Positions 57,824-64,000 of a DNA stretch of 64,000 nucleotides are shown here, piece by piece. Within the stretch, counting starts at the first letter, position 1. Every line of letters starts with the position of its first letter. Made by a program: the position numbers and the translations under genes. The notes below the pieces were generated by a model. It made no database searches and was not told where the DNA came from. It saw nothing but the letters and a program-made list of their open reading frames with translations. The stretch is from Debaryomyces hansenii CBS767 (Eukaryota > Ascomycota > Pichiomycetes > Serinales > Debaryomycetaceae), in contig NC_006049.2 of NCBI RefSeq assembly GCF_000006445.2, positions 62,001-126,000 of the forward strand, written 5' to 3'.

Positions 57824-58708
57824 TATACGAGCACGAATGTACACCCTTATGTCTATACTACTGATTTTATCAACAGTTTCCCTGCAGTCCCGAAGACCCT
57901 AAACGATTAGTATCGGACTAGCTATGATTTTTGGACAATTCCTATGCATTATATACCGCCGAAAACCAGTAATTAGAATCAGATGGATGAATGCACCAAA
58001 CAAGTAATTGTATTATCCTGAGTTGGCAACCGTGTGCTAATGAGCCTAAAGACTACAAGAAATATGCATGTACAAGGAGCTATGTCATAGGAAACCAGAC
58101 ATTCCGGAAATAGTAATCCGCAATTTACAGTTGCGAAAGTCTCTACTATCCGTGTGACCAAGACGGTTTGCACGAAGCGTTCCTATAGCCGCGTTTACTT
58201 TACTTTCTCTCTATGGGTCTAAAGCAGGCTACCGGGGGCTGCCGGAATTGATTAAGCAGAACCACAATTAAGATATACACGAAAATATCTGGTAACGTAG
58301 GTAGCCAAATGTTGTATAAGTATATATAGCAGTTTTGGGACGGCACTAATTTGCTTAGTGTTATAGACCACAATGTGATCGCAGGTGGTAGACGACTTGA
58401 TATATGCATCTACGTTGACCACGTACAAAATAGTACTATCTGCGGTGCTTTATTGAAAATTCAATGTTAGTTCGATCATCATGCATAAACGGTAGACGCA
58501 TGTTTCTGATCGGGGTTCTAAGGTTTTATTGTTATTTGGAAATAAGCGAAGAAAGAAGTTCTAATTGGAAGTATGGAGACCAGAACGAAGGGTGTTATAT
58601 AGTCCAACGTCAAAACAGCGGACTTTGTGACAAGCAAATCCGTTCTAAATTAGGTCACAAGGTCAAAAAAACAATAATAATATTAGTGTATTAACTCGCT
58701 ATATACCT
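57824..58708. other. 885-bp intergenic region between copy B and SEC59
   Basis: It contains the copy B promoter and the SEC59 3' region. A CCGG-N6-CCGG arrangement at 58232-58245 may be a zinc-cluster type site. Two open frames of about 70 codons, one on each strand, lack coding character. The 50 bp just upstream of copy B resemble those upstream of copy A, as expected from duplication. Confidence 0.5.
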
Positions 58709-60538
58709 CTAAATATTATCAAGAGCCTGTAATGAAATGTACATGACACTAGGGATCAAGAAGTTATCGTTTAAATTGCTGACACCTTCTAACACACCAC
58801 CTAGGATACAACAGACAAATAAGTTTTCCCAGTTATGTACGTGTTGCGTTAAAATATACTTATCGACAAAGTAGAATCCAACCATGGAGAAGAAAATAAA
58901 AGAAGCAGTTCCTTGGACGGATTTGGAGCTTCCCTTCCACTTTAGGGTACCAAAATGTTTACCAATAACCGATGCAAACGAATCGCCAATTCCTAAGCCA
59001 ATTATTCCAATAAACGATTTACACGTAAGCTCACGCTTAATACAGTAATCAAAAACGATCGGAATAGTAACACCTATGATCAAGAAAATATAAGATAAAT
59101 TCAATGGTCCCTTCAAATCCTTAAAGTCCTGGAAAATAACTAGTTGTTCATATAACCATTCCCCCAATATGGTGAATTTATTATATCTGACGATTTCCAT
59201 GGTTATGAAAACAACGATAGATCCGAGCAAACTTATAATCGTAAAAATCGGTTGTCTTGGCAAGCTTGGATACGCAATCATTACTAAAATAACATAATGC
59301 CATACCTTTCTTCTCGAATTGAGGGAAAGTCTGTTGGAATTGATGAAAACTGCTGGAATGGAAACTAGTAATAAAATTCCCCATGCACTTAAGATTTGGA
59401 CTCTTTCTTCAGATTCGGCAATGAATTCCCACAACCAAACGATGGCATTAGAATTCGAAAGTATAGGCGCCAATAAGTAATTTGTAACAAATGTAAATAA
59501 CCCAGCAAACGTAACAATAATGAAGACTCCAAATATTTTCAGTCTCCAGTTTTCATAAGCTTTAAAGAGAGGATAGATGAGCATTAAACTTACTATTAAA
59601 CTGATAATTAACTTCTGCAAAATGATTAAGGGCAAATTAAAATTATCTGCCTCCTTCAACCCAAACAACAAATTAGTAACCATTAAGCACAACAACTGGA
59701 TTTCAGCTTTGTTCAACGTGGTACTTGTACCTGATCTATACTTCTTATCATCATTCTTTTCAACCAATTCCAAGTTTATTGTGTCATCCTCATCAATGAC
59801 TTCATCCGATACGTATGTAGATGTATCGTCATTTCCCGAATTTGCTAACGTGATAACATATTGTAACATGTAGTGCATGAAAGTTATTTGAAACATCCTG
59901 AAAATGGTGATGTCCTCATTTTCATTGTACACTTGGAAAAAGATCACAGCCGAAATAAATTTAGGAATAGGATGCAAGCTATCGATTATGAAATTATTCA
60001 AAGCTAAATTGACCAATAAGAACTCCAGCTTGAGAAGAAATGAAATGGTCAATGGAATGAATACAGAGTAAATATGGTTGAATTCAGGTAATTCCGGTCT
60101 TACAAACTGTTCAGGGTTTGCCAAATGTTTTTTTAACTGTGCTTGGTAACCCAAAATCAACGCCAACGAAAGACCTAATAAATTGAACCCAATAATTGCA
60201 TAATTTTCCCAGAATTGTTCACCATAAGTCAAGTATATTACTTCACTAATGTATAAAACAACCAAAAGTTGGACAAATTTACACAAATCTAAGTTATCAT
60301 TTAGGAAATCTTGTACCTTGTAGATGTAATTAAGTGGAAATGAATAAGACGATGGATCATCTATTTCATCACTTACTGGTACGTCCGATGCAGCTGGCTG
60401 TGTCGATCCATCAATTATCGCATCATCAACTCTTTCATCAGGATTGGCAAATATCGCTGCTGTAGACCTTACTCCCGTAGAAGATGAGGTTGCAGCTTGG
60501 GAACTTCTCCCTCTTGTATTGTGTTTCTTTGGAGGCAT
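58709..60538 (-). CDS. SEC59: Dolichol kinase
   Basis: A 609-residue ER membrane protein with many hydrophobic segments. The C-terminal part holds the CTP-dependent kinase region: IGIIGLGIGDSFASVIGKHF followed by TLKWKGSSKSVQGT, the family signature. It makes dolichyl phosphate for N-glycosylation, O-mannosylation and GPI anchors. The N-terminal ~85 residues are polar and cytosolic (MPPKKHNTRGRSSQ). It is the intact partner of the relic at 54744-54935. Slightly longer than Saccharomyces Sec59 (519 residues), with the extra length at the N-terminus and in loops. Confidence 0.94.
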   Translation of the reverse strand: MPPKKHNTRGRSSQAATSSSTGVRSTAAIFANPDERVDDAIIDGSTQPAASDVPVSDEIDDPSSYSFPLNYIYKVQDFLNDNLDLCKFVQLLVVLYISEVIYLTYGEQFWENYAIIGFNLLGLSLALILGYQAQLKKHLANPEQFVRPELPEFNHIYSVFIPLTISFLLKLEFLLVNLALNNFIIDSLHPIPKFISAVIFFQVYNENEDITIFRMFQITFMHYMLQYVITLANSGNDDTSTYVSDEVIDEDDTINLELVEKNDDKKYRSGTSTTLNKAEIQLLCLMVTNLLFGLKEADNFNLPLIILQKLIISLIVSLMLIYPLFKAYENWRLKIFGVFIIVTFAGLFTFVTNYLLAPILSNSNAIVWLWEFIAESEERVQILSAWGILLLVSIPAVFINSNRLSLNSRRKVWHYVILVMIAYPSLPRQPIFTIISLLGSIVVFITMEIVRYNKFTILGEWLYEQLVIFQDFKDLKGPLNLSYIFLIIGVTIPIVFDYCIKRELTCKSFIGIIGLGIGDSFASVIGKHFGTLKWKGSSKSVQGTASFIFFSMVGFYFVDKYILTQHVHNWENLFVCCILGGVLEGVSNLNDNFLIPSVMYISLQALDNI

Positions 60539-61080
60539 ATCACCAAACGTACTTACTTGTGTTCATGGTTATTATCTACTGGAAATCTTTCAACACTACA
60601 TTCTAGTTATATGCACACCAATATATTATATTGGTTGAAATGTTCACTAGATAGATAAGACCCATGGCAAAAATATGACAATTCTCTTTCATTTTAGCCA
60701 GTGTTGAAGATTTTCAAGAAAGACATATTCAATTGGAGCATAACTCACCAATCAATTACAGTTTAGTTGTAATTCTCTTAAATTGCAATGGAATGCAGAT
60801 AATCACTTTTTTACATATTTAGAAATATGGATAGTACGCCAGAATGACGTGAATTTAGGTCTAAACGTGGTATCTGTTCGATTATTCGAATTATATATGG
60901 ATCCATCCCAATCGCACAAACTACATATCGGAAGCCGATAATTTTTTGTACATATGTGATAGCAACGATTGTTGCGATATTGAATCTCGTGAGTAATATA
61001 AACTTTTCGGGACGTATATATTTAAGGACCACAATTGGAATTGAATCTTGAAAATTTTACATTAAATTATAACAACAAAT
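60539..61080. other. Divergent promoter region between SEC59 and HSP31
   Basis: 542 bp holding both promoters. A minus-strand frame of 73 codons (60811-61032) has no coding features. It contains the inverted repeat TATCGG-AAG-CCGATA at 60926-60940. Confidence 0.55.
60926..60940. promoter_or_regulatory. CGG-N3-CCG inverted repeat upstream of HSP31
   Basis: TATCGGAAGCCGATA: 6-bp perfect arms around a 3-nt spacer, 141 bp upstream of HSP31. CGG-Nx-CCG is the classic layout of Zn2Cys6 dimer sites. The factor is not identified. Confidence 0.45.
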
Positions 61081-61791
61081 ATGGTCAAAGCATTAATTGC
61101 AATTACATCTTACAACGAAGTTTTCTACGACGACGGAGCTAAAACAGGGTTATTTTTCAGCGAAGCATTACACCCATTCTTGGTTTTTAAGGAACACAAC
61201 TACGATGTGGAATTTGTTTCTGAAACCGGTATAGTAGGCTACGACGAGCACTCTCTTAGTCCAGACTTCTTGAACGGGAAAGAAGCTGAAGTGTTCAACG
61301 ACAAGAATTCGGACTACAGTGTTTCGATTTCCAAGATTAAGAAGGCTTCGGACGTCAACGCTGACGACTACAAAATCATCTATTTCGCGGGAGGCCATGG
61401 TACCGTGTATGATTTCCCACAAGCTACCGGCTTGCACAAGATTGCCCAACAAATCTGGAAGGCGAATGGCGTGGTGGCAGCCGTGTGCCACGGTCCGGCT
61501 ATTTTTGATGGATTGAACGACCCGGAAAATCCCAACAAGTTATTAGTCGAAGGAAAGACTATTACAGGCTTTACCAACGCCGGTGAAGAGATCATGGGTG
61601 TCGTAGAGACATTAAAAAAGAAGAATTTGGGTTCCATTGAGGATTTATCTACACGCTTGGGTGCAAAGTTCAGTCCACCTTCCGCACCTTTCGAAGAACA
61701 TTCAATTGCTGAAGGGAGACTTGTTACAGGGGCAAACCCAGCATCTGCTAGCTCTACTGCCGTCAAAGCTATCAAAGCATTATCTTCCTAA
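61081..61791 (+). CDS. HSP31: DJ-1/PfpI family glutathione-independent glyoxalase / chaperone
   Basis: A 236-residue Hsp31-type protein (GLX3 in Candida albicans). The catalytic triad is in place: E28 in GLFFSEALHP, and C136-H137 in VVAAVCHGPAIFDGL. FVSETGIVGYDEHSLSPDFL and ITGFTNAGEEIMGV are conserved blocks of the family. It converts methylglyoxal to D-lactate without glutathione and has stress-related chaperone activity. Length is as in Saccharomyces Hsp31 (237). Confidence 0.96.
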   Translation: MVKALIAITSYNEVFYDDGAKTGLFFSEALHPFLVFKEHNYDVEFVSETGIVGYDEHSLSPDFLNGKEAEVFNDKNSDYSVSISKIKKASDVNADDYKIIYFAGGHGTVYDFPQATGLHKIAQQIWKANGVVAAVCHGPAIFDGLNDPENPNKLLVEGKTITGFTNAGEEIMGVVETLKKKNLGSIEDLSTRLGAKFSPPSAPFEEHSIAEGRLVTGANPASASSTAVKAIKALSS

Positions 61792-61932
61792 TGATAAAGG
61801 CTTGACATCCTAAATTGTTCTCTAATGGATTGCGGCATCAATGATGTGTGCATTAACCAATTATTATTCTTCCATGATGTGTGTTTTTGTAGTACTATAT
61901 ACTTACAGTCAGTAGATAGACAGTTAGGTCAA

Positions 61933-62814
61933 ATGAGTTCAATAATAAACAGTATAAAGTTTTACGTTAAATCGACGGTATTTGGCGTCTTAATTAGTGG
62001 ATGTGCATTATATGGGGTAGTTGCATCGATTTTGTTGAGACTTGTTGGAAAGAAGGACTACGCTCAGTACACCGTCGCTAGGGTGTTTTACCATACATTC
62101 TCCAAAATATTAGGCATTAAGATTACTATCAAGAATGAGCATTTCTTGCATGATGTACCAGGTATTATTGTTTCAAACCACCAGTCGGCATTGGATATTT
62201 TGATGTTAGGTAAGGTTTTTCACCCAGGATACACTGTAACTGCCAAAAAGGCATTGCAATACTTCCCATTCTTGGGATGGTTTATGTTGGCTTCTGGTAC
62301 GTTCTTCTTGGATAGAGCTAGAGGAGAAAAGGCTAGAAAAGTTTTAGATAATGCTTTAAAGAGCTTGAAGGCCGAGAAGAGAGCATTGTTCATGTTTCCT
62401 GAAGGAACAAGATCTGCTACCAAAGAATTGGAAATGTTACCCTTCAAGAAAGGTGCATTCCACTTAGCTCAGCAGGCAGGTATACCAATCATCCCAGTAG
62501 TAGTCAGTAACACATCGAACATTTTCAATGCAAAAGATAGAATCTTCAACTCTGGGGAAATTTTTATTGAGGTTTTAAAACCGATGCCTACTGACGATCT
62601 CGAAACAAACAGCGATATCAGTGCGTTCTCTGTTCAAGTTAGAGATGAAATGCTAGAAGCTCTTCAACGTGTTGGTTATTCAGTACCGCTGGGTACTTCC
62701 AGTGAACAACCATCTGCGAACGGCCAGACCGAGGAGGAGATTACCGATATTGACACTGATACAGATCCGGAACAAAGCGAATTTTCTGAAGAAACTCCAT
62801 TAATAGGAAAATAA
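61933..62814 (+). CDS. SLC1: 1-acyl-sn-glycerol-3-phosphate acyltransferase
   Basis: From the ATG at 61933 the protein has 293 residues; an in-frame ATG at 61825 adds 36 residues without conservation and lies very close to the HSP31 stop, so it is less likely. Motifs: NHQSALD (H83, D88, the acyltransferase catalytic pair), FFLDRARGEKARK, and FPEGTRS (residues 155-161, glycerophosphate binding). An N-terminal hydrophobic segment at ~14-36 anchors it in the ER or lipid droplets. It makes phosphatidic acid from lysophosphatidic acid. The C-terminal ~40 residues are acidic. Confidence 0.95.
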   Translation: MSSIINSIKFYVKSTVFGVLISGCALYGVVASILLRLVGKKDYAQYTVARVFYHTFSKILGIKITIKNEHFLHDVPGIIVSNHQSALDILMLGKVFHPGYTVTAKKALQYFPFLGWFMLASGTFFLDRARGEKARKVLDNALKSLKAEKRALFMFPEGTRSATKELEMLPFKKGAFHLAQQAGIPIIPVVVSNTSNIFNAKDRIFNSGEIFIEVLKPMPTDDLETNSDISAFSVQVRDEMLEALQRVGYSVPLGTSSEQPSANGQTEEEITDIDTDTDPEQSEFSEETPLIGK

Positions 62815-62888
62815 TTGGCTACGCTAACCAAATTCATGAGATATATATTGTTAAATTAAAAATATACAATTACACTTTTAAGTTGAAT

Positions 62889-64000
62889 TCAGTCTTCTAG
62901 AATTATTGCCTTATTTTTTTTCTTTGTCTTCTTAGGCTTTTTAACTGAAATTATATTATCTTCAGTAGTAGATATATGTTCTTGAGGTGTAGCTGTAGTA
63001 TTACTAATCCCCGCCTTAGCTTCATCATTGGCCGAAGGAGCAGTTTCATTTTCATCAATTTCTTTCTCCTTTTTCTTTGATTTAATTTTCTTAGTTTTTT
63101 TGGGTTTCTTACCAAGTGAAGACTCTGCCAATTTACTTCTCAAGTCATTTAAATCAATGTCGTATTCATAAGACTTATTCTTAGGTTCTATGGTTGATGC
63201 AACGTCTGAAATCGATGAAGAATTCAAATCGAAGTTATTTAGATTTGAAGAATCAATATTTAAAATATTCTTCTTTCTAGGCTTGAGGGAAGTCACTATT
63301 TCAGGTTCAGGTTCATTGTTCGACCCTTCGATAGTTTCTTCCGATAAAATAACGACTCTTTCTTTCTTCACTTTTTTGGATTTAGGTTTCTTCGATTTCA
63401 ATTGTTGGCCAGAGTGTATTGAAGAGATTTCATTAATATCAGGACTAGGTTGCTTTTCATCATCTGCCACAAGAAGTCTATTTGACTTTGACTTTGACTT
63501 TGATTTTGGTTTCTTATTAGTCGAAGTAATATAATATGGATCGTCTTTCATTCTTTCGATTCTCTCTTGCTTCTTTCTGAGGTCTTCCTGGCTTCCTCCG
63601 TTAGAAAGATTAATTAATGGATAATCTGAATCATTCATAGAAGAATCATCAGACAAAAACATAGAATAAGAATCTTCATTATTATCTTCGTCTTCGCTTA
63701 TGATTTCGAATAGAGATGAGTTTATTTGCTTGTCTAAATTTAAATTTTCCGGAATTTGAATCTTACGTTGTGAATTCCAGGAAATTGGATTCAATGGATA
63801 TGATTTAAAGAATGATGGTAAAACATGTGTTAATAACATTGGTAGTTGCTCGTTAGATGATTTGGAAGAGTTAGATTCGTATTCTTTGGATACTGGGAGG
63901 ACACCTTCTATAGATGGGCTAGTAACTTCAATATCAGTTGGGATAGCTGTATTGGCTTCGTCGTTTTGATCATTCAGCGATAATAAAATTTCCAAATCTT
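62889..64000 (-). CDS. APL5: Putative AP-3 complex delta subunit, C-terminal part (5' end outside window)
   Basis: The minus-strand frame is open through the window edge; the apparent start near 63995 is a TTG, so the true start lies beyond the window. About 370 residues are visible, and the adaptin trunk is absent. The sequence is disordered and Lys/Ser/Glu-rich, with EDLRKKQERIERMKDDPYYI and repeated basic KKPKKTKKKNK segments. This composition and the DPYYI element fit the hinge/ear region of fungal Apl5 (AP-3 delta), which sorts cargo from Golgi to vacuole. Only the low-complexity end is available, so the name is moderate confidence. Confidence 0.6.
   Translation of the reverse strand, partial: DLEILLSLNDQNDEANTAIPTDIEVTSPSIEGVLPVSKEYESNSSKSSNEQLPMLLTHVLPSFFKSYPLNPISWNSQRKIQIPENLNLDKQINSSLFEIISEDEDNNEDSYSMFLSDDSSMNDSDYPLINLSNGGSQEDLRKKQERIERMKDDPYYITSTNKKPKSKSKSKSNRLLVADDEKQPSPDINEISSIHSGQQLKSKKPKSKKVKKERVVILSEETIEGSNNEPEPEIVTSLKPRKKNILNIDSSNLNNFDLNSSSISDVASTIEPKNKSYEYDIDLNDLRSKLAESSLGKKPKKTKKIKSKKKEKEIDENETAPSANDEAKAGISNTTATPQEHISTTEDNIISVKKPKKTKKKNKAIILED

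Noticed and set aside
58464..58694. 76-codon plus-strand frame between factor B and SEC59
   Set aside because: No hydrophobic, domain or composition signal of a real protein, and no conserved neighbour arrangement.
60811..61032. 73-codon minus-strand frame in the HSP31 promoter
   Set aside because: It fills the divergent promoter and overlaps the inverted-repeat site; protein-like character is weak.
61825..61932. N-terminal extension of SLC1 from the upstream ATG
   Set aside because: It starts only 34 bp after the HSP31 stop, is not membrane- or family-like, and the ATG at 61933 gives the expected length.
1..64000. tRNA genes, LTR retrotransposons, CRISPR arrays
   Set aside because: No B-box-like tRNA core, reverse transcriptase or integrase motif, long terminal repeat or spacer-repeat array was recognised by reading; CRISPR is not expected in a yeast.

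Overview
The window is nuclear DNA from a budding yeast. Genes are dense, mostly intron-free and AT-rich, and their products are of Saccharomycotina type. The best fit is a Debaryomyces-like member of the CUG-Ser (CTG) clade. Support for this: a subunit that looks like a fungal respiratory complex I protein (21056-21631), which Saccharomyces lacks; strong use of TTA/TTG leucine codons with few CTG codons; and CTG-clade style serine-rich GPI cell-wall proteins. The species is inferred, not proven. Translations here use the standard code, so CTG codons shown as Leu may really be Ser. Several starts were moved to the first real ATG where the longest reading frame opened on TTG or GTG.

Left part (1-13.5 kb): a truncated GH81 endo-beta-1,3-glucanase gene (ENG2/ACF2 type), a secreted agmatinase-type ureohydrolase, a small GPI protein built from 60-nt tandem repeats, importin alpha SRP1, an unidentified mitochondrial membrane protein, a universal-stress-protein (Usp) domain protein, two convergent AIG1/FAR-17a paralogues, the pseudo-carboxypeptidase ECM14, and an intron-containing DTD1.

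Middle (13.7-38 kb): an Mtr-like amino-acid permease, a loosely packed stretch with two small membrane-protein ORFs, an F-box protein, then PGA1-like, IGO1, ATG10, a complex I subunit, an INSIG homologue, WSS1, THI6, POP5, TFC4, KRE5 (UGGT-type with HDEL) and MET13 with a perfect Gcn4 box.

Cell-surface block (38-44.4 kb): a 1408-residue flocculin-like GPI adhesin whose core holds near-identical 489-nt tandem repeats, an orphan terminal exon-like stretch, and a Cys/Pro/Ser-rich repeat GPI protein. A 1.5-kb stretch without genes follows, then OXR1, a DCG1-type racemase, the checkpoint clamp subunit DDC1 and the pyruvate carrier MPC1.

Right part (50-64 kb): two tandem Zn2Cys6 transcription-factor paralogues, SEC59, HSP31/GLX3, SLC1 and the 3' part of APL5. 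The most informative observation in the window is here. Between the two factors lies a decayed fragment of SEC59, so the block arose by tandem duplication of a [zinc-cluster factor - SEC59] unit. The left SEC59 copy was then almost entirely deleted, and the right factor lost its C-terminal tail by small indels.

Themes: secretory-pathway glycosylation and GPI synthesis (KRE5, SEC59, PGA1), cell wall and surface (ENG2 and three GPI proteins), lipid metabolism (SLC1, INSIG, AIG1-like), and stress and genome maintenance (HSP31, OXR1, WSS1, DDC1). No tRNA, rRNA, transposon or LTR was recognised.
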